Source: Pseudogemmobacter bohemicus (GTDB lineage Bacteria; Pseudomonadota; Alphaproteobacteria; Rhodobacterales; Rhodobacteraceae). Taken from it: a DNA stretch of 64,000 nucleotides. The notes beneath the pieces are model-generated. The model was given only the letters and a program-made list of their open reading frames with translations. It did not search any database and was not told the origin of the DNA. Both the position numbers and the translations under genes were made by a program. The stretch is taken from NCBI RefSeq assembly GCF_003290025.1, contig NZ_QNHG01000002.1:1310976-1374975 (forward strand), written 5' to 3'. How positions within the stretch are numbered: position 1 is the first letter of the stretch; each line of letters begins with the position of its first letter. Shown piece by piece: positions 26,394 to 36,069 of this stretch.

Positions 26394-27041
26394 CTACATA
26401 TCCTTCCCGGCGGATATTCCGCCGACCTGCTCACCGTCCGGTTCGCCCATTTGCGCCCTGAAGCCGGAAAGCCTTGCCGCTTCCTCTACAATGCGCGGAC
26501 TGAGTCCACCAGCGGCAAGCGCCGCGTGTATTGCACGTTCACGACCGAATGCCAAACCCAATTCCCCGGCAGAAAGCCAGGAAATCAGGGTGTTTTTGCC
26601 TTCGGGGGGGCGCAGCTTGCTTTTGCCGCGTTCCGAGCCGTCTTCTGCCTGGATCAGCACGCGTGCCGTGCCCTTCACCAGCCATTCTTTTACCTTCTCA
26701 TAGCCGGTCACCGCATCGCCGGATTTCCGGGCCAGCGAGATCAGCTCGATCACCCGTCGCGCCAGCAGGGCCTGGACCGTATCGGCCAGATCTTCCGGCG
26801 CTTTGACCGGCATCCGCGCGGCCCGGGCAAACAGCCCCTTCTTTGCCGCCTTCGTCACCAGATCCCGGTCGGCCGAGACCCAGATCCCCCGCCCGGGCAG
26901 GCGCTCCAGAATATCCGGAACGATCTGCCCGTCAGGCCCGACGACGAAACGGACGAGGCCGCATTTCGGCCCCGCCTCACCAGAGGCAATGCATTTGCGC
27001 TCTGGCTCGTCTCTTGATTTGTCCCGGCCGCCGCGCGTCAT
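26394..27041 (-). CDS. YlxR-family RNA-binding protein with L7Ae-like C-terminal domain
   Basis: 215 residues. The N-terminal YlxR (DUF448) domain shows [20 protein letters not shown] and [13 protein letters not shown]; the second half ([29 protein letters not shown]) resembles an L7Ae/L30e-like domain. Both bind RNA. The nusA-ylxR-infB position is conserved in most bacteria. Only 4 bp separate it from infB and 24 bp from nusA. Exact role unclear; relatives have been tied to RNase P and to transcription control. Confidence 0.92.
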   Translation of the reverse strand: MTRGGRDKSRDEPERKCIASGEAGPKCGLVRFVVGPDGQIVPDILERLPGRGIWVSADRDLVTKAAKKGLFARAARMPVKAPEDLADTVQALLARRVIELISLARKSGDAVTGYEKVKEWLVKGTARVLIQAEDGSERGKSKLRPPEGKNTLISWLSAGELGLAFGRERAIHAALAAGGLSPRIVEEAARLSGFRAQMGEPDGEQVGGISAGKDM

Positions 27042-27065
27042 CGCGGGATCCCCCGAGGCCTGAGA

Positions 27066-28688
27066 TCAGGCCCCGGCCTCCTCTTCGCCGGCGTCTTCCT
27101 CTTCGGCTTCGTCCTCAGCCGGCATCATTTCGGTCGGATCGACCCAGCCCAGCATGACGCGCGCGGTCATAATCAGGTTCTGCGCTTCATCCAGTGACAT
27201 GCCGAATTTTTCCAGCAGCCCGTCATCCTTCTTGCGCTGGCCGTTTTCCGTGGTCCAGCCGCCGGCCAGTTCCCAATCGGCGCAGGTGGCGAAATCTTCC
27301 AGCGTCTTCACGCCGTCTTTGCCCAGCACTTCCAGCATCTGGGGAGTGAGTCCCTCGAATTCAATGAGGCTTTCCTCGACACCCATGGCGCGGGCCGCTT
27401 CGAGAGCCTTTTTCGCCTGCTCTTCGAGATAATCGCGGGCGCGGGCCTGCAATTCATCTGCGGTGCCTTCGTCGAAGCCGTCGATGGACAGAAGTTCGTC
27501 CTGATCGACGTAAGCGACTTCTTCCAGATTGGTGAAGCCTTCGGCCACCAGCAGCTGCGCCATCATCTCGTCCACATCCAGCGTCTCCATGAAGAGCGCG
27601 GTGCGGGCGGCGAATTCGGCCTGGCGGCGGGTCGATTCTTCGGCCTCGGTCAGGATGTCGATATCCAGAGCCGTCAGCTGCGAGGCGAGACGGACGTTCT
27701 GACCGCGGCGGCCAATGGCGAGCGAGAGTTGCTCATCGGGCACCACGACCTCGATCTTGCCGCCCTCTTCGTCGAACACGACTTTCGACACCTGGGCCGG
27801 TTGCAACGCGTTCACGAGGAAGGTCGCCTGGTCCTGGTTCCACGGAATGATGTCGATCTTCTCGCCTTGCAGCTCGTTCACCACTGCCTGGACGCGGCTG
27901 CCGCGCATGCCGACGCAGGCGCCGACCGGGTCGATGGAATTGTCATAGGAGATGACGGCGATCTTGGCGCGCGAGCCGGGGTCACGGGCCACGGCCTTGA
28001 TCTCGATGATGCCATCATAGATTTCCGGCACTTCCATCTTGAAGAGTTCGGCCATGAATTGCGGGTCGGTGCGCGACAGGAAAACCTGCGGGCCCCTGAC
28101 TTCGCGGCGCACATCCTTGATATAGCAGCGGATGCGGTCGCCGATGCGATAGGCTTCGCGGCCGATCTTCTCGTTGCGGCGGAGAATGCCTTCGCCACGG
28201 CCGATATCGACGATGACGTTGCCATATTCCTCGCGTTTGACGGCGCCGTTGATGATGGTGCCCTTGCGGTCCTTGAATTCGTCGAACTGACGGTCGCGCT
28301 CGGCCTCACGGACCTTTTGCAGGATCACCTGTTTCGCCGATTGTGCGGCGATGCGGCCCAGATCAACGGGGGGGACCTCGTCAACGATCTCATCGCCGAT
28401 TTGTGGGTCTTTCAGATAGTCTTTCGCCTGTTTGACAGTCAGTTCGGCGTGGTAATTCTCGACGGCATCATCCTCGACCACGGTGCGGACGCGGGTGAAA
28501 GACGCCCGGCCGGTTTTGCGGTCGATGGCAACGCGGATGTCCATATCGGCGCCGTAGCGCGACTTGGCCGCGCGGGCGAGGCTGTCTTCCATCGCCTGGA
28601 TCACCAGATCCGGATCAATCATCTTCTCGCGCGCAACGGCCTCTGCGGTCTGCAAAAGCTCAAGCTGGTTGGCCGAGGTAATCGCCAT
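27066..28688 (-). CDS. nusA: Transcription termination/antitermination protein NusA
   Basis: RNA polymerase-binding elongation factor. 540 residues: N-terminal RNAP-binding domain, S1 domain (about 130-200), two KH domains with [18 protein letters not shown] and [13 protein letters not shown], then two helix-hairpin-helix-like acidic repeats and a strongly acidic tail ([16 protein letters not shown]), as in alphaproteobacterial NusA. Sits 60 bp after rimP. In other bacteria NusA regulates its own operon through leader termination, which makes the terminator upstream of rimP noteworthy. Confidence 0.97.
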   Translation of the reverse strand: MAITSANQLELLQTAEAVAREKMIDPDLVIQAMEDSLARAAKSRYGADMDIRVAIDRKTGRASFTRVRTVVEDDAVENYHAELTVKQAKDYLKDPQIGDEIVDEVPPVDLGRIAAQSAKQVILQKVREAERDRQFDEFKDRKGTIINGAVKREEYGNVIVDIGRGEGILRRNEKIGREAYRIGDRIRCYIKDVRREVRGPQVFLSRTDPQFMAELFKMEVPEIYDGIIEIKAVARDPGSRAKIAVISYDNSIDPVGACVGMRGSRVQAVVNELQGEKIDIIPWNQDQATFLVNALQPAQVSKVVFDEEGGKIEVVVPDEQLSLAIGRRGQNVRLASQLTALDIDILTEAEESTRRQAEFAARTALFMETLDVDEMMAQLLVAEGFTNLEEVAYVDQDELLSIDGFDEGTADELQARARDYLEEQAKKALEAARAMGVEESLIEFEGLTPQMLEVLGKDGVKTLEDFATCADWELAGGWTTENGQRKKDDGLLEKFGMSLDEAQNLIMTARVMLGWVDPTEMMPAEDEAEEEDAGEEEAGA

Positions 28689-28748
28689 TGGGGTCTCTCC
28701 CGCTTTGTGTCCGGTGGTGTTTGGGCCGGTCTTAACCGGATAAAGGGT

Positions 28749-29381
28749 TCAGTGTTTCGTTTCGGGCGTATTGCCGGAGTCTTCCCCGTCGGAATCCTCC
28801 TCGTCGCCCTCAAGTTCTTCGATCTCGTCAAAGCCGCCCTCTTCGGGCAGCGCGACCTTGCGCTGGCGCAGCATCTCGGCAATCAGCTCATCGGTCAGGA
28901 CCAGTTTCGCATCGGCCAGCCAGTCGAATTGCAGGCCGATGATCACAGGCGCGCCATGCTGGTCGATCTCGATCAGGATCTCGCCATCCTCGACGCCTTT
29001 CAGCTCCCCCTTGAAGCGGCGCTGGCCCTCGATCAGTTCCGAGGTTTCGATCCGCGCCTCCCAGCCGGCCCAGGCATCAAAGTCTTTCAGCCGGGTCAGC
29101 GGGCGGTCGATGCCGGGGGAGGATACCTCCAGCGTGTAGTTGTCCTCGATCGGGTCTTCCACATCGAGCACTGCCGAAACGGCGGTGGAAATCTTCGAGC
29201 AATCCTCGACCCCGATGCCGCCTTCGGGGCGGTCGGCCATGATCTGCAGCGTCTTTTGCACCTTGCCATGGCCACCCATCAGGCGGATGCGCACCAGCTC
29301 ATAGCCGAGCCCCTCGATCACCGGGGCGGTGATTTCCGCAAGGCGGCGGTCAATGGCGGTTTTTGCGATCAGATCGGACAT
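28749..29381 (-). CDS. rimP: Ribosome maturation factor RimP
   Basis: Assists 30S assembly. 210 residues from [14 protein letters not shown] at 29381; the frame stays open upstream but that part carries the promoter and leader. [37 protein letters not shown] and [17 protein letters not shown] are the family's conserved blocks. An acidic C-terminal extension ([19 protein letters not shown]) of about 25 residues is longer than in E. coli. First gene of the rimP-nusA-ylxR-infB operon. Confidence 0.96.
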   Translation of the reverse strand: MSDLIAKTAIDRRLAEITAPVIEGLGYELVRIRLMGGHGKVQKTLQIMADRPEGGIGVEDCSKISTAVSAVLDVEDPIEDNYTLEVSSPGIDRPLTRLKDFDAWAGWEARIETSELIEGQRRFKGELKGVEDGEILIEIDQHGAPVIIGLQFDWLADAKLVLTDELIAEMLRQRKVALPEEGGFDEIEELEGDEEDSDGEDSGNTPETKH

Positions 29382-29443
29382 GGCGGGCTCGGACGTGCCT
29401 TTCGGGCAATAGGGCTTTGCGGCGAGGGGAAGGGGCGCGAAAC

Positions 29444-29468
29444 AAAAAAGCGGGCTCAGCGGCCCGCT
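29444..29468 (-). terminator. Intrinsic terminator in the rimP-nusA-infB leader
   Basis: Minus strand: AGCGGGC and GCCCGCT make a 7-bp GC stem around a 6-nt loop, followed at once by T6. It lies about 65 nt before the rimP start and about 50 nt after the predicted transcription start. No other minus-strand gene ends here, so it can only act on the operon's own leader or on antisense transcription from tamA. Confidence 0.85.
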
Positions 29469-29518
29469 CATCCATCCGGTAGCCCCGGGTTTGGACCCCG
29501 ACGCAGCTGTTGGACCCT

Positions 29519-29547
29519 TATATAGGCCTCTGCGCGGCTTCATGCAA
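29519..29547 (-). promoter_or_regulatory. Sigma-70-type promoter of the rimP operon
   Basis: Minus strand TTGCAT (29542-29547), exactly 17 bp, then TATATA (29519-29524). Predicted start near 29512 gives a leader of about 130 nt containing a terminator. Strong match for a GC-rich genome; not tested. Confidence 0.75.
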
Positions 29548-29780
29548 GCGCTGTGTTTCGGGGTGGTGGAAGGGGTCGGCGGGGCAGTAAAGTCAGGGCC
29601 TTAGCGGATCCCTCCCGCGCGCCGGTCGCGCGCCGGGTCCGGACGAATCGATGCGCCGCCGGCCCGGGCTGGCCCCGGGGCAAATGGGAACAGATTGGGG
29701 AAAGCCCGCCGAGACACGCTAAATCTGTGGTTCTGCGGTTGCTCTTAACCGGAAATTTGCGGATAGTTGCACGGCTGGCA

Positions 29781-31613
29781 ATGGGTGGTGTTTTGCGCAG
29801 GTTTCTTCCAGTTTTTACCGGGCGCCGGCTGGCGCATGTCACGCTGATCGCGGGGGCGATGAGTTTCATCGCCTTGCAGCCCGGCCAGGCGCTGGACGCA
29901 GTCGCCTTTGATGTGGTGGGTGAGGATAAGGATCTCACCAAAACCCTGCGGCAATCCTCGCTGCTGGTGGCCCAGGTCGCGGAAAAGCAAACCGAGGCCG
30001 AGGATATGGTTACCGCCGCGCGCGCCGATTACGGTCGCATCCTTGCGGCGCTTTATGCCGAGGGGTATTATTCGGCGGTGATCCGCATCACCATCGACGG
30101 GCGCGAAGTGGCGAATATTCCGCCGCTTGATGCGCCCTCGGCCGTGGGTGCGATCCGGGTCTGGGTCGATCCGGGGCCAAGATTTGAATTCGCCGACACG
30201 GTGATCGACCCGCTGGCCAGCGACACCGTCCTGCCCGAGGGCTTTGCCCGTGGCGAGGTGGCGCGTGCCGGTGTGGTCGAAGAGGCGGTCGCGGCCTCGA
30301 TCCTGCAATGGCGCGAGCGCAGCTATGCAAAGGCAAAGGTTGATCGCGAGGATATCACCGCCGATCACCGCAACAACACGCTCTCGGCGCGGATCGGCAT
30401 CCTGCCCGGCCCGTCATTGCGATTCGGCACCGTCACCGTCAAAGGCGCCGAGCGGATGCGGGTGCAACGCATCCTGAAAATCGCGGGCCTGCGCGAGGGC
30501 GAGAAATTCAGCCAGTCCGAGCTGGACCGCGCCGCCAACCGGCTGCGCCGCTCGGGCGTTTTCTCCTCGGTGACGCTGACCGAGGGCGAGGCGCTGCAAA
30601 ATGGTGGTCTCCTGCCCATCGAGATCTCGGTGACCGAACAGAAGACCCGCCGCTATTCCGTCGGGGCCGAACTCTCCTCGGTCGATGGCGTCTCGCTGAC
30701 CGGCAGCTGGATGCACAGGAACCTGATGGGCGGCGGAGAGCGGCTGAAGATCGAGGGCTCGATCAGCAATATCGGGGCCGGCGACAGTGGGGTGGATTAC
30801 GAGCTGGGGGTGAGCATTGATCGCCCCGCCACGCTGACACCCGACACCACCGCCGGGCTGATGGCAAAGGTCGGCCATCTCGATGAGGTGGATTATTACG
30901 CCGATTACGCCGAATTCGGTCTGACCTTCACCCAGTATTTCTCGGAACAGGTGACCTTCCGGGGCGGGCTGTCTTACGAATATGTCCAGGGCGCCGACCC
31001 GACCGGCGATTTCCGCTACCGCAACCTCGCGCTGCCGCTGGGCGTGACCTGGGATCGCCGCGACAGCAGTACGGATGCGAAAAAGGGCTTCTATATCGAC
31101 GCCACCGCCAAGCCGTTTTACGGGTTGGGCACCACAGGATCGGGGGTGCGGATGACCGCCGATCTGCGCGGCTATCGCAGCTTTTCCGATAAGAAATACA
31201 CCATTGCCGCGCGCATCCAGGGCGGCGCGATTGTCGGCAGCGACTTGCTGGAAACGCCGCGTGACGATCTGTTCTTCTCGGGTGGCGGCGGCACGGTGCG
31301 CGGTCAGCCCTATCGCTCGCTCGGGGTTGATATCCCCGACGGCTCGGGCGGCACCTATCTGATCGGCGGCACCGAATTCGCGGCGGCCTCGCTGGAGCTG
31401 CGCGCGCGCTTTGGCGAAAGCTGGGGCGGCGTGGCTTTCATTGATGCGGGCTATGTCGGAGCCGATGGCGACAGCGAATCCCATGCCGGCGCCGGGATCG
31501 GGGTGCGTTATGAGACGGGCTTCGGCCCGATCCGCTTTGACATAGCGGCGCCGGTCAGCGGCAAGAGCGGCGACGGCGTGCAGATTTACATCGGTCTCGG
31601 GCAGGCATTCTGA
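29781..31613 (+). CDS. tamA: Outer-membrane translocation/assembly protein TamA (Omp85/BamA superfamily)
   Basis: Outer-membrane barrel partner of TamB. About 610 residues: a signal-like segment (LAHVTLIAGAMSFIALQPGQA), POTRA domains from about 40 to 260 (ARADYGRILAALYAEGYYSA, MRVQRILKIAGLREGEKFS), and a 16-strand barrel ending in a terminal aromatic residue (YIGLGQAF) as expected for BAM-inserted proteins. The start is uncertain: ATG 29781 has a poor ribosome site and the frame is open upstream to 29553. Stop overlaps the tamB start by one base. Confidence 0.9.
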   Translation: MGGVLRRFLPVFTGRRLAHVTLIAGAMSFIALQPGQALDAVAFDVVGEDKDLTKTLRQSSLLVAQVAEKQTEAEDMVTAARADYGRILAALYAEGYYSAVIRITIDGREVANIPPLDAPSAVGAIRVWVDPGPRFEFADTVIDPLASDTVLPEGFARGEVARAGVVEEAVAASILQWRERSYAKAKVDREDITADHRNNTLSARIGILPGPSLRFGTVTVKGAERMRVQRILKIAGLREGEKFSQSELDRAANRLRRSGVFSSVTLTEGEALQNGGLLPIEISVTEQKTRRYSVGAELSSVDGVSLTGSWMHRNLMGGGERLKIEGSISNIGAGDSGVDYELGVSIDRPATLTPDTTAGLMAKVGHLDEVDYYADYAEFGLTFTQYFSEQVTFRGGLSYEYVQGADPTGDFRYRNLALPLGVTWDRRDSSTDAKKGFYIDATAKPFYGLGTTGSGVRMTADLRGYRSFSDKKYTIAARIQGGAIVGSDLLETPRDDLFFSGGGGTVRGQPYRSLGVDIPDGSGGTYLIGGTEFAAASLELRARFGESWGGVAFIDAGYVGADGDSESHAGAGIGVRYETGFGPIRFDIAAPVSGKSGDGVQIYIGLGQAF

Positions 31614-34600
31614 TGCGCTATATTCCTCTGATCCTTCCGGTCGTTGCCTTCACGGTGCTGCCGGGGACACCGATTCACGCGCAGGACAGCGCCGAGGATG
31701 ATCGCGGCTGGCTGACCGCCATGCTGGAGGACAGTCTCTCGGGTGCCGGGCGCAAGGTCACGGTGACCGGTTTCGCCGGCGCGCTGTCGTCGCGCGCGAC
31801 GATCCAGAAGCTGACCATCGCCGATGATGACGGGGTCTGGCTGACCATCGACAATGCCGCGCTGGACTGGAGCCGCACCGCGCTTTTGTCGGGCGAGGTG
31901 ATCGTCAACGAGCTGTCCGCCACCTCGATCGTGCTGGAACGCATCCCGGCGGGTGACCCCGAGGCGGTCTCGCCCGAGGCGGGAACCTTTGACTTCGCGC
32001 TGCCCGACCTGCCGGTCTCGATTGATATCGGCAAGGTCCAGGCGGATTCCATCGTGCTGGGCGAAAGCGTGCTGGGGCAGCCTCTGAGCGGTACGCTCTC
32101 GGCCGAGCTGCATCTGGCAGGGGGCGCCGGGACCGCCGATTTCCTGATCGAGCGTACCGATGACGGACCCGAGGCGAAGATCGCGCTGAATGGCAGCTAT
32201 TCGAATGAGACGAAACAGCTGGTGCTGGATCTGGACGCCCAGGAAGGCGCCGGCGGGCTGGTGGCCACGGCGCTGGACCTGCCCGGGAAACCCGCCGCTG
32301 GGCTGAGCATCAAGGGGCAGGGCACATTCGACGATTTCGCCGCCGATTTCCGGCTGGAAAGCGATGGCGAGGAACGTCTGGCCGGTCCGGTCACGGTGAA
32401 GACCGTCGAGACCGGAACCGGGTTCGAGGCGCGGCTGACCGGCAATCCGGCACCGCTTTTCCTGCCGGAATATGCCGAATTCCTCGGCAATACGCTGTCT
32501 TTGGATGTGGCGGGCACCAGTCTGACGGGGGGCGGGCTGCAGCTGGACGAGATGGCGCTGAAGGCGCGCTCGCTTGATCTCAGCGGCAGGCTGACACTGG
32601 CCCCGGGCGGGATGCCCGCGCTGATCAATGTCACCGGCACTCTGGCCAGCCCCGATGGTGCGCCGGTCCTGTTGCCGATCTCGGGCCCGGTGCCGACGCG
32701 GGTGCAGGATGCCGCGCTCGGGCTGCAATTCGATGCCGCGCAAGGCTCTGGCTGGACCATGCAGCTGAGCATGACCGGCCTCGACCGTTCCGACCTCACG
32801 CTCACGCGCACCGGGCTGATCGGCGGCGGTACGCTGGACCGCCAGGGCGGCAAGCCGGGGATCGAAGGCACGCTGCTCTTTGACGCCGAAGGGTTCGGCA
32901 GGCTTGATCCGGCGCTGATCGCGGCGCTTGGCCCGAAGGTCACCGGGCGCACTTCTTTTACTTGGCGCGAGGGCGACAAGGCGTTCAGCCTGCCCGAAAT
33001 CACCCTGAACGGTGCCGATTACGGGCTGACCGGCGCGGTTGATATTGCCGGGATCGGCGAGGCGCTGCTGACCAGGCTGGACATGACGGTGAAGGCTGCC
33101 GATCTGGGGCGCTTCTCGGGTCTTGCCGGGCGGCCGCTGGCCGGGGTGGCGGAGGTCGGGCTGAAAGGCACGGTGACGCCGCTGACCGGCGCCTTTGATC
33201 TTGACCTGAACGTGTTGGGCCAGGGGCTGAAATCGGGGATCGCCGAGGCCGACCGGCTTCTGGCGGGGCGCTCGGTCATCACCGCATCCGCGCTGCGCGA
33301 CACCACCGGCACCACCTTGCGCAGCTTCTCGGCGCAGGCGGCGACGCTGAATGTCACCGGATCGGGCAAGCTGACCAGCCAGGGCGCTGATATCAAAGCC
33401 GATATCGACTGGAAAAATCTCGCCGATATCGGCGCGAATTACGCGGGAGCGTTGCTGCTGAGCGGCACTTTCACCGGCGATGCGGCCAATGGCACCGCGC
33501 AGTTCGGCGGCCAGAGCCAGGGTCTCAGGATCGGCCAGGCCGAGGTGGACCGGCTGATCTCGGGCCGCTCGGATCTGAGGGCGACGGTGGCGCTGGTCGG
33601 GGGCGCACCGGTTCTCAGGGCGCTGAACCTGGCCTCGCCCTATGTCACCGCCGAAGTGGTGGGTGAGGGCGATCAGGGCGCGATGCGGGTCTCGGGCCGG
33701 CTGAGCGATCTGGGCCTGCTGGTCTCGGAATTTCCTGGGCCGGTGACCCTGTCGGGGCGGCTGACGCCTGCGGGCGGCGCGGATTTCGACACCGATCTGC
33801 GGGTCCAGGGCCCGGCGGGCATTGACGCGCGGCTGAGCGGACGCATCGGTGCGGTGCCCGATCTGACCGTCACCGGCAGCGGCGAGGCGGCGGTGGCGAA
33901 CCCGTTCACCGACCCTGTCACCGTGGCGGGGCGGCTGGGCTATGATATCCGCCTCTCGGGCGGCTGGGCGCCGGCCAATGCCTCGGGGCGGGTGACGCTG
34001 GCCAATGGCCAGCTGGCGGTGCCGGCACGGGGGATCTCATTCGAGCGGATGGCGGCGACGGCGGATCTTGCGGGCGGCTCGGTGCGGCTTGCCTTTACCG
34101 CCGATGTGACGCGGGGCGGCCGGATCCGGGTGGATGGGCCGCTTTCCATCGCCGCGCCCTTCAACGCCGATCTGACCATCCAGGCCGACCGTGTTCATCT
34201 GCGCGATGCCGAGCTTTATGACACCACCCTTGATGCGGCGCTGGCGCTGAACGGGCCGCTGATGGGGGCGGCGCGGCTTTCCGGCACCGTGCGGATCGGC
34301 GAGACCGAGCTGCGCGTGCCCTCGACCGGCTTCGCCTCGGCCGCCGATATGGAGAAGATCCAGCATGTCGGTGACAGCAGCGCGGTGCGGGCTACCCGGG
34401 CCAAAGCGGGGCTTGGCGCGGTGCCGCCGGGCGGCGCTGCGGCCGAGGCCAGCCCGGGCATGCCGCCCTGGGCGCTTGATCTGCTGATCCAGGCGCCGAA
34501 CCGCATCTTCGTGCGCGGCCGTGGCCTTGATGCCGAGCTGGGCGGAGAGCTGCGAGTCGGGGGCACGCTGAACAATATCGTGCCCGCCGGCAGTTTCGAT

Positions 34601-35161
34601 CTGATCCGGGGGCGGCTGGATATCCTCGGCAAGCGGCTCGTGCTGGATGTGGCGAGCCTGACGATGGAGGGGAGCCTTATCCCCTCGATCAACTTCCAGG
34701 CCAGCAATGTCTCGGATGAGGTGACCAGCACCGTCACGGTCTCGGGGCCGGCCAATGACCCGGAGGTGACCTTCTCCTCGGACCCGGAGAAGCCGCAGGA
34801 AGAGGTGCTGGCCTGGCTGTTGTTCGGGCGTGGCCTTGATACGATCTCGGCCTTCCAGGCGGCGCAGCTGGCCAATGCGGTGGCGACGCTGGCCGGACGC
34901 GGCGGCGAGGGGATCGTCAACAAATTGCGGCGAGGCTTCGGCTTTGATGATCTGGATGTTTCGACCTCTGCCGACGGCAATACCTCGGTCAGCGCCGGGA
35001 AATATATTTCCGAGAAGGTTTATACCGAGGTCGGCGTTGATCAGTCCGGCAATACGCGGGTCAATCTCAACCTGAACCTCAAGCCCGGCGTCACCGTCAA
35101 GGGCCGGGTCGACAGCGATGGCAGCAGCGGCATCGGTATTTTCATGGAACGTGATTACTGA
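31613..35161 (+). CDS. tamB: Translocation and assembly module protein TamB
   Basis: Large periplasm-spanning AsmA-like/DUF490 protein, 1182 residues, anchored by an N-terminal hydrophobic segment (LILPVVAFTVLPGTPIHA). Long runs of short beta-strand repeats (SGRLTLAPGG, LSGRLTPAGG, GRIRVDGP) match the groove-forming architecture thought to move lipids or assist barrel insertion. The C-terminal DUF490 domain shows LAWLLFGRGLDTISAFQAAQ, GFDDLDVS and the final YISEKVYTEVGVD. Coupled to tamA by an ATGA-type overlap. Confidence 0.95.
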   Translation: MRYIPLILPVVAFTVLPGTPIHAQDSAEDDRGWLTAMLEDSLSGAGRKVTVTGFAGALSSRATIQKLTIADDDGVWLTIDNAALDWSRTALLSGEVIVNELSATSIVLERIPAGDPEAVSPEAGTFDFALPDLPVSIDIGKVQADSIVLGESVLGQPLSGTLSAELHLAGGAGTADFLIERTDDGPEAKIALNGSYSNETKQLVLDLDAQEGAGGLVATALDLPGKPAAGLSIKGQGTFDDFAADFRLESDGEERLAGPVTVKTVETGTGFEARLTGNPAPLFLPEYAEFLGNTLSLDVAGTSLTGGGLQLDEMALKARSLDLSGRLTLAPGGMPALINVTGTLASPDGAPVLLPISGPVPTRVQDAALGLQFDAAQGSGWTMQLSMTGLDRSDLTLTRTGLIGGGTLDRQGGKPGIEGTLLFDAEGFGRLDPALIAALGPKVTGRTSFTWREGDKAFSLPEITLNGADYGLTGAVDIAGIGEALLTRLDMTVKAADLGRFSGLAGRPLAGVAEVGLKGTVTPLTGAFDLDLNVLGQGLKSGIAEADRLLAGRSVITASALRDTTGTTLRSFSAQAATLNVTGSGKLTSQGADIKADIDWKNLADIGANYAGALLLSGTFTGDAANGTAQFGGQSQGLRIGQAEVDRLISGRSDLRATVALVGGAPVLRALNLASPYVTAEVVGEGDQGAMRVSGRLSDLGLLVSEFPGPVTLSGRLTPAGGADFDTDLRVQGPAGIDARLSGRIGAVPDLTVTGSGEAAVANPFTDPVTVAGRLGYDIRLSGGWAPANASGRVTLANGQLAVPARGISFERMAATADLAGGSVRLAFTADVTRGGRIRVDGPLSIAAPFNADLTIQADRVHLRDAELYDTTLDAALALNGPLMGAARLSGTVRIGETELRVPSTGFASAADMEKIQHVGDSSAVRATRAKAGLGAVPPGGAAAEASPGMPPWALDLLIQAPNRIFVRGRGLDAELGGELRVGGTLNNIVPAGSFDLIRGRLDILGKRLVLDVASLTMEGSLIPSINFQASNVSDEVTSTVTVSGPANDPEVTFSSDPEKPQEEVLAWLLFGRGLDTISAFQAAQLANAVATLAGRGGEGIVNKLRRGFGFDDLDVSTSADGNTSVSAGKYISEKVYTEVGVDQSGNTRVNLNLNLKPGVTVKGRVDSDGSSGIGIFMERDY

Positions 35162-35220
35162 GGGCGCCAGTCTTTTCGGCAGTCTTGTTCGCCTGCCTGA
35201 TGCGGCGCGGAGAAAAGAGA

Positions 35221-35251
35221 AAAGGGCCGCCCCGCCGGGGTGGCCCTTTTT
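35221..35251 (+). terminator. Intrinsic terminator after tamB
   Basis: AAAGGGCC-G-CCCC and GGGG-T-GGCCCTTT form a strong stem with a short CGCC-type loop and a T5 tail 60 bp after the tamB stop. Confidence 0.9.
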
Positions 35252-35268
35252 CGGTCTGTCACGGCCCG

Positions 35269-35292
35269 CAGGGGGGCTGACAGGGGGGCTGA
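35269..35292. repeat. 12-bp exact tandem duplication after tamB
   Basis: CAGGGGGGCTGA occurs twice back to back between the tamB terminator and the next, convergent gene's terminator. Confidence 0.9.
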
Positions 35293-35306
35293 CATGGGGG
35301 CAGAAA

Positions 35307-35338
35307 CGGAAAAGGGCCAGCCCGAAAGCTGACCCCTT
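35307..35338 (-). terminator. Intrinsic terminator of the small secreted-protein gene
   Basis: Minus strand GGGTCAGC and GCTGGCCC form an 8-bp stem (one G-U) around a pyrimidine-rich loop, followed by TTTTCCGTTT. It lies 30 bp after the stop codon of the 65-residue gene. Confidence 0.7.
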
Positions 35339-35367
35339 TGAGTATATACGCGTGATGCGTAGCTGGC

Positions 35368-35565
35368 TCAGCTGTCGCTGCCGCAAGCAACGGCGCAGAG
35401 AACTGCAGCGCCGATGAGCAGCGGAACGAGAACGCCACCGGTGCTCGAGGTGCGCTCGGTGACAACAACCGGGTCAGCTTCGTCGACGACGACAACCGGA
35501 CCACCAGCGAAAGCAGCCGAGCCCACGAGGGACAGAGCGACTGCAGCAGTCATAACTTTCTTCAT
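35368..35565 (-). CDS. Tiny secreted/envelope protein, paralogue of the one at 48318
   Basis: 65 residues with a clear signal peptide (MKKVMTAAVALSLVGSAAFA, cleavage near A20-G21), a Val/Asp/Glu-rich linker, then TSSTGGVLVPLLIGAAVLCA and a polar tail ending ACGSDS. Start codon ATG 35565 follows GGAGG. The signal-acidic linker-SSGG-VPLL plan is shared with the 58-residue protein at 48318-48494. Function unknown. Its position next to yjbF recalls the small secreted YjbE/GfcA of enterobacterial capsule loci, but similarity is only in general layout. Confidence 0.8.
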   Translation of the reverse strand: MKKVMTAAVALSLVGSAAFAGGPVVVVDEADPVVVTERTSSTGGVLVPLLIGAAVLCAVACGSDS

Positions 35566-36069
35566 TGGAAACCTCCAGAACGACTCCAACTCCCGGATAG
35601 CATTTTTCTGTTCAGGACAAAAGCGAAACTCACTCGGTGAGCGGAAACTGTGGCAGGGACGCAATAAATTCGCTTCGCACGTGCAGAAATTGGGAAATCC
35701 TGTCGGCACTGACACAGAAAATGACGCTTTTTGCAGCCAGATCGCGATGCCTGCCGCAGGGTTTCAGCAAAAACCGGCATCCTGGCGGCCTATCAGCCCG
35801 GCGGCGCATCGGAAAAGCAGCGGATTTATGCCTGGTTTTCCAGGGCCGAGCCGGTGGTGGCCGCCTGGTTCGCGGCGCCTGGATGCTGCGGATGCATGGT
35901 TTTGTCCGGTGGCGAGTCAGGCAGGGCGGAATTCCTTACCCGGGAATAACAGCCCCGGCGTGTGGCAGGGAAGCCTTCAAAGCGCCAAGCAGACTCAGCC
36001 GGGTAACTCCGGTCGAATGTCCTTGCCGACAAGCCTCGCCGTTACAGTTGCATCGCAATGCGGCAGGGC
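35566..36069. other. 504-bp gene-free stretch
   Basis: Upstream region of the small secreted-protein gene on one side and downstream of yjbF on the other. Several short frames run through it on the plus strand, none with a ribosome site or known motifs. I see no convincing gene or RNA structure. Confidence 0.5.

Noticed and set aside
29382-29512. A tRNA gene (metY-like) ahead of rimP, as in enterobacteria
   Set aside because: No cloverleaf or CCA end could be drawn from the leader.
24914-29525. Open frames of 515 and 598 codons antisense to infB and nusA
   Set aside because: Complement of conserved operon genes with no family signature.
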